A DNA stretch of 64,000 nt from Quercus robur. Taxonomy: Eukaryota > Streptophyta > Magnoliopsida > Fagales > Fagaceae. The DNA is taken from contig NC_065535.1 of NCBI RefSeq assembly GCF_932294415.1, positions 91,714,862-91,778,861 on the forward strand, in the 5' to 3' direction. The notes under the pieces were generated by a model. That model was not told the DNA's origin, ran no database searches, and saw only the letters and a list, made by a program, of their open reading frames with translations. The first letter of the stretch is position 1. The number at the start of each line of letters is the position of its first letter. Below, in pieces: positions 20,063 through 31,520 of the stretch. Position numbers and translations under genes: made by a program.

Positions 20063-20704
20063 TGTGGGGCCCAACAATTTATGGGCCAGGCCCACTTATT
20101 CATGGGGAGCCTTAAGGCCCAAGCCGAAGAATGTTATAGTCCAAACTCAATAACGTAAAGCACAAATTGGCCCGGAGAAACAGCCGAGGACAGTGCAGTC
20201 CTCGGCTGACCCAAAGCTCCACCAAGAAGAGGGGCAAAAACGGTATAGGGACAAACTTGAAAGGAAATCTAAAATATCTAAGAAAGGCTGCCCTTATTAC
20301 CTTCCCCATACATAGCTCTGCACCTAACAGAGCCGTACTCTTTAGCTTTATCAACCACTCCCAACAACTTTGGTCTTGGACTGACGGGACAAGTATCAGT
20401 CTTGGAAAGGTCGACCCTACACGTGGACGAAGGAAAGTGAACGCAGGCTAGTATAAAAGAAAAAATAAGTAATCTGGAGAGGAGGCTGGGAAGACTAGCC
20501 AAAAAGGAAGGGCCTCCCAGTCCACCTCCAAGAGAAGGACTCCAAGGGTGAAGACACCTCAATCACATATGAGCACCACAAAAACCCACCGCTGGGTAAC
20601 CGAGGCCTAGCCTTTCGAACCCACTCTCTACAAATGATATTGTCTGGGCCCATTCACGTGCGAACCCAACACTACGGCGGTTCGTTGCGAAACGTGTCCC
20701 TACA
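20063..20704 (+). repeat. 3' LTR of the plus-strand LARD-like element
   Basis: Same length and ends as the left LTR (TGTGGGGCCC ... CCCTACA). It is followed by the target duplication AAATG. Confidence 0.92.
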
Positions 20705-20709
20705 AAATG

Positions 20710-21422
20710 CATACAATTTTTTTTTCATACAATGTACACAAATTTATATATTAATTGAACACGAATTTTCAATTTTATATATTTAATCCATATAATTTTT
20801 CAAGGAATAGTTGTAATTGTATATTCAAATTACATAAATTTTAAAACTAATTATTTTAAGTAAAACAACACAAGATATTGCATTCTATTTCTTTTAAGTG
20901 TAATTGATATTAATACAGTACCTAAAAATATTTTTGAGTTCAATAAAGGTATTTAAAAAGGTTTTAATAATACTAGCAAAATATATGAAATTAGAAGTTC
21001 AATGGAAAAGTCATAAAATTTAATATAACAATGTTTTGTTTAAGCTCCCATAAAAAGGTTGTATTTTTATTTTCCAATATGAACAGAACTTACTGGGCTT
21101 TTAATGTGGGCCTGATCATAGATAAGCCTTGTTATCCTATAGCGGCCCATAACAATCTTTTCGTCATCCCTTCAGAGTTTCCACATTCCACTACTGAATG
21201 CAACCGAGTTACCGACTCTCTCTCTCTCTCTCTCCTCTATTCCCAACTGAAAAAATTGAAATGATTTCATATCTCTACACCAAACAGAAATAGTAGTATC
21301 ATCTATCAAAATGAAACACTAAAATCATCTCAATCTCGTTTCCTTCAAAAACCCCCACCCAACTCCTCTCATTTTTCACTTAGATCCAAACCCAAACCCT
21401 ACACGGATCCGAATCGATCACC
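20710..21422 (+). promoter_or_regulatory. Upstream region of TML
   Basis: About 710 bases between the retrotransposon end and the TML start codon. The first half is AT-rich; nearer the gene are a CT microsatellite (about 21217-21238) and pyrimidine-rich leader sequence typical of plant 5' untranslated regions. No clear TATA box is seen. The element's right LTR ends only about 0.7 kb upstream and points toward the gene. Confidence 0.5.
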
Positions 21423-23369
21423 ATGTCTTGCTTAGCTCTTTCTCTCCAACCCGCTAACGGATCCGATATCCTCCTCCAGACCCGCGAGTGGTTCCCACCC
21501 GCACGCGCCCTCGTAGCTCTCTCCTCCTTCCGCCAAACCCGCCAAGCCTTCGCCGCTGCCAAACACCACCACCACCACCACCACAACAACCACCCCTCCG
21601 CCACGTCAGCTACGACCTCCTCCGATGCTGACGCCGACTCCATCGCCTCTCTCGGCGACGATCCTCTCGCCGCCTCGAGCGGCCAGCTCATCGTCGGAGT
21701 GGAAAGCCGGTACCGCGTTGTGTACCGTCTCGTGAACTCGATCTACGTGCTCGGAATCACCACCGCCGATCAGGACGACGATAAGTCCTCCGTCAACGTC
21801 TTCGAGTGCATCCACATCGTCAACCAAGCCGTCAGCGTCGTCGTCACGGCTTGCCGCGGCGTCGACGTGACTCCGGAGAAGCTCAGCCGTAAGTACGCCG
21901 AGATCTACATGGCTCTCGACATCGTCCTCCGCGGCGTGAGCAGTATCCGCCTCGCTGCGATGCTCGGATCGATGCACAGCGATGGTCTCGCTAAGATGGT
22001 CCACTCCGCACTCGACACCGAGAGCAAGATCCGCGGCGCCGATAATTGGACTAATCTGGAGCCGCATTCTATCGATCACGAAGCGGGCGTGGAATCGTTT
22101 TCGAACGCCCGCTTTGAATTGCCGCCGGAGACGCTTGCGGCCGGGGACGAGGTCGTGGCAAGCCTCGTGCCAATGGCGCAGACCGATCAGCAGCAAGAAC
22201 AGCCACAGGAGGAGGCGCCTGTGGCTGAGAAAGACCCGTTCGCGGCGAGTGAAGCCATTAACAAGCCGCAAGAGCTTGTGAGTGGGTTTAAGAAGAACAA
22301 AGACCCGTCCGCCACGGATTTAACGCTGGCATTGTCGGGTCTTGAGGTTACTACATTGCCTCCGGCGGAGGCAACACAATCTACATACATTGGAGTTGAG
22401 GGATTCGAAGGGGATTATGGTGGAGTTGAGTATAGCAATGAGAAGGCAAGTTTGGATGATGCATTTCAAGGATTCAATGCTCCTTTTGGTGGAGGATTGG
22501 ATGCCTCGGAGTTTTTGGCTACCACAAAAGTTGATAAGCCTCAAGGGCTTGGTGGGCTTGAATTGTTGCATACTAGTGATGCACCAGTGGCAGCTGGTGC
22601 TGCTGGTGGAGCTAAGACTCCACTTGAGGATTTGGTGACGAAAACAGAACAGAAGGGTCCGGAGATGCACATTGTGGAAGAAATTAGTGCTGAGTTCAGA
22701 GAATCATTGCTTGCTAGAATAGGATTGATGGGTGTGGTTTATTTGAAAACATTGCCAACCAAAGTGTCTGGTGATAAAGAAACCGAGTTTTCATTCCGGG
22801 TGGAGGGTGTAAATGCTGTTAAGAGATTTGTTATGCAGAGTTCTCGTGTTAGTAGTCTCGGGAATGGGATGTTTCATGTAAGGACAGTGGCTTCGGATGA
22901 GCCTATACCCATTTTGAAGTATAGTTTGCAACCTAGGTTGACTCCATTGCCATTGAGGGTTCGGCTTGTAAAACGTCATACCGGGACTTTACTTTCTGTG
23001 ATGATACAATATGTTTCAAGTCCCGAATTGCTAACACCATTGTGTGATGTAACATTTGTTTTGAAACTACCGGTTGACCCTACATTGTTGAAGGTGTCTC
23101 CAAAAGCTATGTTGAATAGGTCTGAGAGAGAATTGAAATGGTATGTTTCCGAGATTCCAGTGAATGCTCCTCCTGGACGGTTGAGGGTGAGGATGCCCGT
23201 GGATTCTATTGAGGAAGATGAAGAGATTGAGGTTGTTTGTTATGTGAAGTTTTCAGTACAAGGAGCTAGATCATTGTCTGGGGTTTGCCTACGGCCTACT
23301 TCTGAGGGTAAGACAGACTTTTACGAGGTTAGTCACAAGTTTGAGAGTGGGATATATTTGTGCAATTGA
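21423..23369 (+). CDS. TML: TPLATE complex muniscin-like subunit (TML)
   Basis: The 648-residue protein is a subunit of the plant TPLATE complex, an adaptor acting with AP-2 at the plasma membrane in clathrin-mediated endocytosis. The length fits the family (about 650). The N-terminal part (about 1-170) is longin-like and carries a low-complexity His/Asn insertion near residues 48-58. A flexible acidic linker (about 210-410) contains a DPF motif in AEKDPFAASEA, of the type that binds AP-2 appendages. Residues about 415-648 form the mu-homology domain, starting at MHIVEEIS and ending YLCN. The coding region is a single uninterrupted exon with GC-rich 5' codons. The start is the first ATG after the pyrimidine-rich leader. 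The 221-codon frame on the other strand is a shadow. Confidence 0.93.
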   Translation: MSCLALSLQPANGSDILLQTREWFPPARALVALSSFRQTRQAFAAAKHHHHHHHNNHPSATSATTSSDADADSIASLGDDPLAASSGQLIVGVESRYRVVYRLVNSIYVLGITTADQDDDKSSVNVFECIHIVNQAVSVVVTACRGVDVTPEKLSRKYAEIYMALDIVLRGVSSIRLAAMLGSMHSDGLAKMVHSALDTESKIRGADNWTNLEPHSIDHEAGVESFSNARFELPPETLAAGDEVVASLVPMAQTDQQQEQPQEEAPVAEKDPFAASEAINKPQELVSGFKKNKDPSATDLTLALSGLEVTTLPPAEATQSTYIGVEGFEGDYGGVEYSNEKASLDDAFQGFNAPFGGGLDASEFLATTKVDKPQGLGGLELLHTSDAPVAAGAAGGAKTPLEDLVTKTEQKGPEMHIVEEISAEFRESLLARIGLMGVVYLKTLPTKVSGDKETEFSFRVEGVNAVKRFVMQSSRVSSLGNGMFHVRTVASDEPIPILKYSLQPRLTPLPLRVRLVKRHTGTLLSVMIQYVSSPELLTPLCDVTFVLKLPVDPTLLKVSPKAMLNRSERELKWYVSEIPVNAPPGRLRVRMPVDSIEEDEEIEVVCYVKFSVQGARSLSGVCLRPTSEGKTDFYEVSHKFESGIYLCN

Positions 23370-24970
23370 GCCATCAATGAAATTGGTTACCTATTGTTGT
23401 ACTTCTTTTTTGATGCCTTTTGTTCAAGGGGGTGTATGGTCTTAACATGTGTATCATTCTTTGATTTCAAGCTTGTAACTTAGATTCAGAGTTATGTGAT
23501 TTGTTTGTGTTTTTGTGTTATAAGCTATTGTGCTTTCTCAATGGATATTATTCATTATGTGTGTGTCTTGTTGATTTTTTTTTTTTTTTTTTGGGTCTGT
23601 TCTTAATATAAGTTCATAATTTCAATATCATATGGCACTCCACAAAAAGTGGAAGCTTTGTGCACTAGGTACAACATTTTAGGGTATGGTGACTAACTAA
23701 ACTATGCTTTGATAAACCATAAATCTGGATGTGGAAGTATCATTAAAAAGTTATAGTCTGGTTGAAATACTGGTATTAATACTAGGTAGTTCTGTTTCTG
23801 AAGAACTTTTCAAATCACAATTTATTATGTTGTCAAGTGGTCATCGAATAAGTTTGATATACCAAGTGTTATCTATTAGCACTAGATTTTGGAAAATGAT
23901 ATTTACAGTGGTAATTCACTTTGAGAGATCGGTTAAAAATTTTCTTTGTGATGTATTGAGGATTGGATGGTGTTCAGATATGTTTGATCCAATTTCCTAC
24001 TATGGAGGTTTTACTAGGCTTCTTCCACCATGGTATTCCAGTCACTGAAGTGCTTGTTTTGGGTTTCGGTGCTGTTCCAGTGTCTTCATTGTTGTTTTAG
24101 CCTAGATATTGATGCTTTTTTTTTTTGGTCCCTGGAAGAGCATTCTTTTATGGGTAACTGCAGTTCCTTGTGCTTGTTGCGAACTAGTATAAAATTGAGT
24201 TTGGATTGTGATTTAAATGGTTCTGAGTGGAGGGAGACAAAAATATATAGTGACACAAGGATGGGTTTTGGGGACAAGAGAATGTTCAGGGTGCAATGCC
24301 ATTTCATTTTTGAAGCCTTCTGTCTTCCAGGCAGAGCAGACTATACTGGTGCCTTTTTAGGTTGTTTGATGTGAACATGGATTGTGGTTGTAATTATGTC
24401 AAATCCTTGTATGCCATCCCTTGCATCCAAATCAATCATTTAATCAGATGATAAATCTTTTCAGTTTCCACAAAGTTGTTGGTTATGTTGCCTAGGTGAA
24501 TCAAATGGAATCAATCTTCAGTGGTCTTTCAAATACATTTTACTAACTTAATACTTTAAATACCTTTATCTCCAGACTGAAGTTTAGTCAATAGTGATGA
24601 AATGGGTTGAGGGAGTGAGTATGTTGAAATATAAGGCAAACCAAAGGGAGGATGATCCATTCTTTTTCTGAGTTACAAAACTTCAGGAAAAATTGTGGGT
24701 TTCTAAGGCATTACATAAATGTATCTCTGTGTGTGTTTGCGCTCACACATGCACGTTTATTGGTTTAGAAAAACTTGAAGCTAATACCTGCCCTAGTGCC
24801 ACCTCACCACTTAACTAAAGCTCAAGAGCCAATAGTTTCAATATAAAGCATTCACAACAGGCTAGATAAATGGGTTGTCCTGCCAACATTTAGCTAGACC
24901 GGCATAAAAATATGCTGCATGAGACTTGCTTGTGACTGGCCAAAATTTGTAATTGCTACATTACCTCGCC
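23370..24970. other. TML 3' region and intergenic DNA
   Basis: The first few hundred bases are probably the TML 3' untranslated region. A T-run occurs at about 23576-23592. Short open frames at 23731-24374 have no recognisable domain and AT-rich composition. No gene is supported. Confidence 0.5.
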
Positions 24971-25029
24971 CAACTAAGGTACTATAGCTCACCAAATGTT
25001 ATATATATATTTGTTGTCTGGTCTTCTCA

Positions 25030-25540
25030 CTAATGTTTTTCCTTGGAAGAGCATTTGGTGTGTAAAGGTGCCTAAACAAGTGTCTTTCTTTTTATGGATA
25101 GCAGCTAGGGGTGGGATACTCACCATTGATAATCTTGTTAAGAGAGGTTAGTCCCTTGTTAATAGGTGTTGCTTGTGTTGTTGTGATGGGGAATTTGTGG
25201 ACCATCTTCTTCGCAAGTTTGCTCATGCTTTATGGAGTGAAGTATTCAACGTATTTGGGATAAAGTGAGTAATGCAGAAGACGGTTAGTTCTCTTCTTTT
25301 TGCATGTAGGAATTGGTTTAGGAAGCACCTGTCAACTACATGGAATATGGTTCTGGCATGTTTAATGTGGTTAGTTTGGCAGGAACATAATACCCTTACC
25401 TGTGAAGATATTGAGAGACCCTTAGATCTCTTAAAATCTCTTCCTTTTGGTACTTTGTTTCAATGGGCTTGTATTTCGGGTTTTATGCAGTGTATTTCTA
25501 TTTCTGATTTCCTACAATCTGTTAGCTTTAGTTCTTGAAT
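25030..25540 (+). mobile_element. LINE (L1-type) 3' end fragment with zf-RVT domain
   Basis: Translation gives PWKSIWCVKVPKQVSFFLW, then a Cys-rich stretch with VDHLL, then WNMVLACLMWLVWQEHNT and DLLKSLPFGTLFQW. This order is the zinc-binding region that follows reverse transcriptase in plant LINEs. Two in-frame stops (one near 25148, one near 25267) and a small deletion that removes the expected His-Cys zinc ligands mark it as dead. No poly(A) tail or target duplication was found. Confidence 0.8.
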
Positions 25541-25544
25541 TATA

Positions 25545-28400
25545 GGTTTTTGCTTCATGTTCAGTGTCCATCATCTTGAACATGATGTTCATTTCTTTCA
25601 AATCTGTGAAGATAGACAATGAGGGTGGTGATTTGTTTTTGGGATTTCAAAGTGGTTGGGTCGAAGATGGGTTTGGATTTTGGTGACAGTTGATTGAAGC
25701 TTGTGGGGTTTGTTGGCTATGGGCCTTAACTTGTGGCGGTTCAGGTGAGGCTCAGCGATTGTGTGGTTGCCGTGGCTTATTTGGTTGAGGATTTGACTTG
25801 GTAAAGAATTTATGGGAGTGAATGGTTTGATTGTGGCTGGAAATGTGTTTAATCGGGTTGCTTAATTGTTGGACATACCATGTATGGCGGTGTGAGGTGG
25901 CTGAGCTTGTGTAGTCTAAGTCTAGATTGGTGTATTTGAGTGTGTGATTTGTGGGTTTGGATTTGCTTGTTGTGATGGTAGACCATGATTTGTGAATTGT
26001 TTCTGTCAAATGGAAGGTGGAGAAGAGAGAAAAAATTATTATTAATTTTATTTATTTATTTTGGAGTGAGAAGAAAATAAAATATAAATATAATAGAGAA
26101 ATAAATAGAGAGTGATGCATGTGTATGTGAATAGTATAGTTCAAATAGAAAATGTAGGTTTAATTTAGCAAAAAGCCTAAAACTTCACTGAGCTTGCTGT
26201 GAATGCTCTAACTAGTGATCCCCCCCCCCCCCCCTTTTTTTTAATTCCCACACACACATTGATACAATGAATGGCCAATAGGGATAGAAGTCTATGATTA
26301 GAGTATTCTCTGTGTACTCTAAGAAGCATATATTTACACCATTTGACAAGTATAACAGTGCCTTTGATTCATGAGTTAGATCTGGTAAGCTAGGTTCTCA
26401 GTACTTTTTATCGTTACATGTCATTGAGTGGAATGTTAAGAGGCATCTCTTTCTACTTTTTCCTCCCTTCTATGACGCTTACTTTATCGCTTGATTGGGT
26501 TGGATTGATGCTCCAGTAGGATTAACTTTTGTGTTTTGGGGCCTCAGATTTCGTACTTGTGTTTGCACCCCTTATTTAGGTGCTTTTCTGGCCAAAGTTA
26601 GAACAAAAACATCCTGTATATTTTTTTCCAAAAATAAAAATCACCTTCCTGCATATTTCTTTTGGATTAGAAGTCCTAATATTCAAGATAGATCTAACTA
26701 ACTATACTTGGGACACATGAAGAGAGATGATTCTAGGGTCGGGTTTGTTGGATGAGATCTTTGAACATGCAGGAGGTTTGTCAGGTGTCCGACATGCGCG
26801 ATGGGATCGGGTTTGTTGGATGAGATCTTCGAACACCTAGCTTTTTCTCTCTCGCTTTTAAAGACCTGTGACTGCCTGCTGACCATCCAGTCAAAACTGT
26901 CTGTGATCATTCAGGCTGGGCCAGGGGAGTCGTGTTTTTCATATACTCAGTCCTAATTATGACTCCAAACTTTGGGTTAAAAATTAATCAGCAAAGGCAA
27001 AGATTTTCACATACGAATTAGTTGTGGTACTCTGTCAGCTAATTATTAAATGTTTTTTTTAATAAAATAAATATATGAATTTAGATTAGTATATAAAAAC
27101 TACGTTGAAGACAGTAAATTTAGGCGAGTATAACGACTATGTGAAGACAGTAAATTTAACTTTCATATGTGGACCAACATTGAGCCATGTCAATTTGGAG
27201 TTATTTTGTATTGCGAATGCTTGAAGTTTTATATCATTATTTTGGGAATTCCAAAGTCATTTCAGATTTTAAATATTTTGATGCCAACTTTAATCTGGTG
27301 CATAATTGAGGGTGCAACAGAAGCTTTAACTAATTGCTTTCAGCCTCTCAGTGATGAGCCCAACTAAAGCAAAAAGGCAATGCTTTTAATGTTACTTATC
27401 AATATTGAAAGGAGATCCAAGAGTCTATTAGGTTAAATCCTCTTTGGTCAGAAGAGGTTGATATAAAATTATCATTATTGGAAAAGACGTAGTTTGCATT
27501 TTTCGGGTGCCTTCTGCTGTCATATGGATGGAAAATGATACTTATAGATTTGTCATTTAAGTTTGTTTTTGGCTATTTATTGTATGAATTCTCTTTGTAC
27601 TTTCAACTCTTTTATAAAATATGCAATGTCTTAGCATTTCAAATGCTGTTTTACTGCCAGGTTAGCCTGCTAAATTAAATTCAGTAGAAGGTGGATATTA
27701 AAATGCTAGGTTGATTTGAGAAGTATTTGACTAAATTAGGCAGGTGATCTTTCTCACCCTTGTTTTCAAATCTGAAATAGCTTATAGCTGACAGCATTAT
27801 AATTGAAACATGACAATTAATTTGACTTTTGTTTTGTTATAGTTATGCCAAATGAGTGATACATTTCAGTACAATGATTTCTATTGTCATTCAGATGTGG
27901 GGGCAATTGAGTTTTAATTTTATCATTAGCATCTGGAGGCAAGAATTGGCTTTGAAATACATTGGTGTGTTTGGGAGTTGAAAAAAAGAGAGAAGGGGGG
28001 ATAGAATGGAATGAGTCAGTTATACAGAAAGAAATAAAATTTCTTTGTGATTTGACTGTATCTGTTTCAAGGGCAGTGTGTTTACAATCGTAAACACATT
28101 GTTCTTTTTCATCAATAAATCTCTTATTATCTATCAAAAAAAAAAAAAAATGAAAAGGAATATGGTGTTTTCTTTGTGTACTTAGGGAGCTTATAAAAAG
28201 GACTGGAAAGGAGAAAATAAATCATAATTATGCTGTTATACTCTACTCTTTATCTTTTCTTAAAATAGGGATAAAAACCAATATTTAAAATTCCTTTAAT
28301 TAAAAGAATGAGTGTTCTTTCCATTCTTAGAGAATGCTTGAGAGGGAATAGAATGGAATATGAGTTCCATTCCAATGTTAAAATTCCACAAAGTCATTCA
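25545..28400. other. Intergenic DNA, no supported gene
   Basis: It contains GT-rich sequence (25620-26010), a run of 14 C followed by T (about 26221-26245), two copies of a GGGTTTGTTGGATGAGATCT segment (about 26742 and 26809), and a tail ending in ATCTATC plus an A-run near 28137-28150 that may be the 3' end of a retroposon. None could be delimited. Confidence 0.5.
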
Positions 28401-28429
28401 TGGGGCTGGAGAAAGATCAGACTTAGGAG

Positions 28430-29420
28430 TTGTTAGAACTTGTTTAAGCACATTATTCTCAAGGGAGATTACACCTATCTGTGGCATGATAATTGGCATC
28501 ATGTAGGTGTTCTACTTCTAAAGTTTTGCTCCAGGCTATTATTTGAGGCGGTCAGTAAATGCCATGGTATCAAGCATCATCAAGAATGGTAATTGGCTGC
28601 CCTCGAGCCAGGTCAGAAGAGATGGTGTCGTTTCAAGCAGGACTTTCACATCATCACATGTCAGTTCCTCTAATGTTGGTTCTGTTTCTGGATTCACTCT
28701 TAATTCTGTAATTTTTTCCATTCCTTCAGCTTGGAACGAGGTCCCAAGTTAAGCATTATTTAAATAAGCTGGTTTGGTATCCTCTTGCTATCCCCAAGCA
28801 CTCCTTCATTTGCTGGTTTGCTATCCAGAATAGATTGTCTACCCTTGATAGGCTTCTTAAGTGGGGCTTTGGTGGGGGATACCATGTGTATTTTGTGCAG
28901 GGTCATATTGAGAACCATGACCATTTAATCTTTTGAGTGCTACTTCACTCATAGAATATGGATTAAGCTTATGTATTTATGTGAAATAAATCAAGCTGTG
29001 TCCTCTTGGAATGTGGTGCTTCAATGATGTTTTGCAGTCTCTTAGAGGAAGAGTTTCAAGTCTTCTTTATGTAGGGTAGTTTGAGCTGCATGTATTTGCC
29101 ATATCTGGTTTCAGAGGAACTCAAGGCTGTTTGATGGAAGGGTTTTGTCGGAGGAGGCTTTGCTGCAATGGATTAAGAATGATGTAAGAAATAGGTTGCG
29201 GTTCTGAAGGAATGTTCATAGTTCATTGTGTAATAGGAGTATCTGTGATAGATGGAATATTGATTTTGCTGTATTTTTGTGTGATGCTATTCAACTCAAG
29301 TTGAGAGGGTCGGGTTATTTTTAGGTTGTCTGTTGTGATCTATGTTCTTGTACTGTGAGTTATTTGTAGCAAATGTCTGATTTTGTACTAGAGTTTTGGT
29401 CAATAATATTTCTTACTTAT
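28430..29420 (+). mobile_element. Second LINE 3' end remnant
   Basis: Scattered over several frames are LINE-like pieces: a WHDNWH motif near 28485, SSIIKNGNWLPSS near 28575, and WYPLAIPKHSFICWFAIQNR then LSTLDRLLKWGF near 28770-28870, as in zf-RVT regions. The rest has many stops and frameshifts. The end TTTTGGTCAATAATATTTCTT near 29397 resembles plant LINE tails. It is a different and more decayed lineage than the fragment at 25030. Confidence 0.7.
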
Positions 29421-30513
29421 TTATAATTTTTTTTTAAAACCTTCAATTCAAATGGGTTGCAATTGTAAGTTCAAGTGTGTAAATTGTTAGTGAGATACGT
29501 GCAACCTGATTCTAGTGCTCTCTTCGTTTCTTTTCTTGAAAAATAAACTTTTTAGGGTATAAAGTAGCTCCACAGTTATATATTGAAGGGGATCATTTGG
29601 TTCAGCGCAAAATTGCTAATTGGGATCTTCAGTGAACTTGCTTCAATTTTGTTTGTTTATTTTTAAATAGAAGGCTAGCTTCATTTTTACATGAACGTTT
29701 AGTAGGCTCTGCAGTCTGCATTTCAAAAAATGTGGCTGGCCTTCCAAGTATCCAACTTTTGATTATGTTCTTAGTCTCATGGTTAGGCTACAAAAATTTC
29801 AGGTTTTGATTGGTTTGATTACATGTCTTGTGATGCATATCTGGATTAAAAAAACTTAATGAATTATCATATTGCCTTAGACCAACCTTGGGACATTGGT
29901 TAAGGGTCGAGAAAAAATGAACTGGATAGTGTTTGATTGCGTGGTGGATTAATGTAAACTAACCTGATTCCAAATTGAGTTCCCCCAGTAGATGAAATGA
30001 GAAGAGTTTTGAGCTAGGAATAGGCTTATTTTTATGGTTTAATGTAATTTGTTCAACTTGATCTAAGAAAATTCGTTGTAGTTGTTTAAAAGTCTAAGCA
30101 CAAAAATCCAAAACCATATGGAGCTATGTTTATTGTCCAATATGGCAACTCAAAATCTTTCAATTTGGATTACTCAATGCATGCAACGACTGTGGAAGGG
30201 AGATGGAAAGACTAGTCTGTGAAGTGTGAATATATATTGTTCAGAAACGTGAATCATTGGCAACCTGATAGTCATGTAAACCACTCAAGGGTCCATTTGG
30301 TTGGAGGTGAAACAGAAAAAATAGAAAACAGAAGAGAGAAAAGTGGAGAGGAAATTGATTTTATGGGTGTTTAGTTGGAGAGGAGGGGAGGATGGAAAAT
30401 TAGTGAGGCTAAAGTGTTTTCTCTCTTGGTCCACCAAAATTGTACCTCTCCAATTTGGGGAGAAAAAAGAGGGGTGAGAAATAGTTGCAGGCAATGATTG
30501 TATGAGTTTTTTT

Positions 30514-30550
<37 letters not shown>

Positions 30551-30955
30551 TATTTAGTTTAATAAGTGATTTGTAATGCCTGAGGATTTGTTGCTCTTTG
30601 TGACACACCAGGCAATCGGGATTAGATATTATCATAACATCTTTCTTCAGTTAAACTAAAAGTTTTGTATAAATTAGAACAAGGTTGGAGTTTTGGGTCT
30701 TGAAAGTTTTGTTCGGAAGGAGGAAAATAGGAATATTTTTGTGACTTGGAAGATAATTTCTTAATGAGATGAAGAGTGAATTTTCTCAAAATTTTGGCCA
30801 GATTATTATTAATTTGGAGGGATTTATTTCAAATTACAACCCAAAAAAAAAAAAGTCATGTTGGCATGCCTCATTTTCTCCTCTCTGACTCTCATCATTA
30901 GCAAAATTTCACAATTTCATAAAACCCTTATTATAACAACAGTATTTGACATATT
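29421..30955. other. Intergenic DNA with homopolymer
   Basis: It has a 38-base T-run at about 30511-30548 and a GGGTCCATTTGGTTGGAGG start near 30289 that looks like the end of a Tourist-type MITE, whose partner end I could not place. No gene. Confidence 0.45.
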
Positions 30956-30956
30956 T

Positions 30957-31115
30957 CAATTCATGACTACTAGGGAGGAAGTACACCCTTTTATGGGTGC
31001 ATGCTTCCTCCCTCTCATAAGTTGTTGGGACCCACAATTGTTGGGTCCCACTAGCTGTGAGAGGAGAGAAACATACACCTGTAACAGAGTGTATTTTCTC
31101 AACTACTAGGTAATT
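30957..31115. mobile_element. Fold-back element (MITE-like)
   Basis: The left arm (GAGGAAGTACACCCTTTTATGG and GCTTCCTCCC...GGGACCCACAA) is mirrored by the right arm (TTGGGTCCCACTAG...GAGAGGAGAGAAAC...GTGTATTTTCTC), so the segment can pair with itself over most of its length. As expected of a fold-back, both strands encode similar short peptides. No target duplication could be settled. Confidence 0.6.
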
Positions 31116-31520
31116 CAAATATATGTAAGTTCTTTATAGCCATGATACAGAGTGATTGGTGTTTATTGTGAGCAAAACTAGAGTCTGAATCCATCTTCGC
31201 CAATTATCGTAGATTCATCCTCCATTGTTGTAAATTGAATAATTCAATAATCCAAAAAATAATAATAAATAAATAAAAATTTGTCTTCAAGCAATTATAA
31301 CATATAATATATTAAATTTGCATGTATTTAACCCCAACAAAAAAAAAAAAATCACATCTACTATGCAAAATAAAAATAATCGAACAATATATACTTTTTT
31401 ATTTTATAAAAAAAAATACACTTTTAATAATGAAAAGTATAAAATACATATGAAATGTTCTCCAGATAATACCTATATAAACATATTTCATTCTACCTTA
31501 ACTTTATTATTATTAGTATT

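Larger units (their letters stand above)
14160..20704 (+). mobile_element. Complete non-autonomous LTR retrotransposon (LARD-like) without protein gene
   Basis: Two 642-bp LTRs are flanked by the exact 5-bp target duplication AAATG (14155-14159 and 20705-20709). The primer binding site follows the left LTR and a purine tract precedes the right LTR, so it reads on the plus strand. The interior of about 5.26 kb has a leader, a 23-copy 80-bp array, a short spacer duplication, a second short array and purine-rich tracts. I find no gag, pol or antisense gene. The LTR starts (TGTGGGGCC) and primer site resemble those of the element at 7966-13897, so they are related subfamilies that need proteins from another copy. 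Confidence 0.9.

Noticed and set aside
21606-22271. 221-codon frame on the minus strand opposite TML
   Set aside because: Shadow of the GC-rich 5' half of TML; no independent support.
24086-24307. Minus-strand frame of 73 codons
   Set aside because: Overlaps the above and has no support.
23731-24374. Two plus-strand frames of 105 and 114 codons after TML
   Set aside because: No recognisable domain, AT-rich, and TML already ends at its family-typical C-terminus.
25752-26009. 85-codon minus-strand frame rich in Thr, Ser and His
   Set aside because: Low-complexity translation of a GT-rich segment.
30285-30635. 116-codon minus-strand frame with a poly-Lys run
   Set aside because: Created by translating a long T/A homopolymer.
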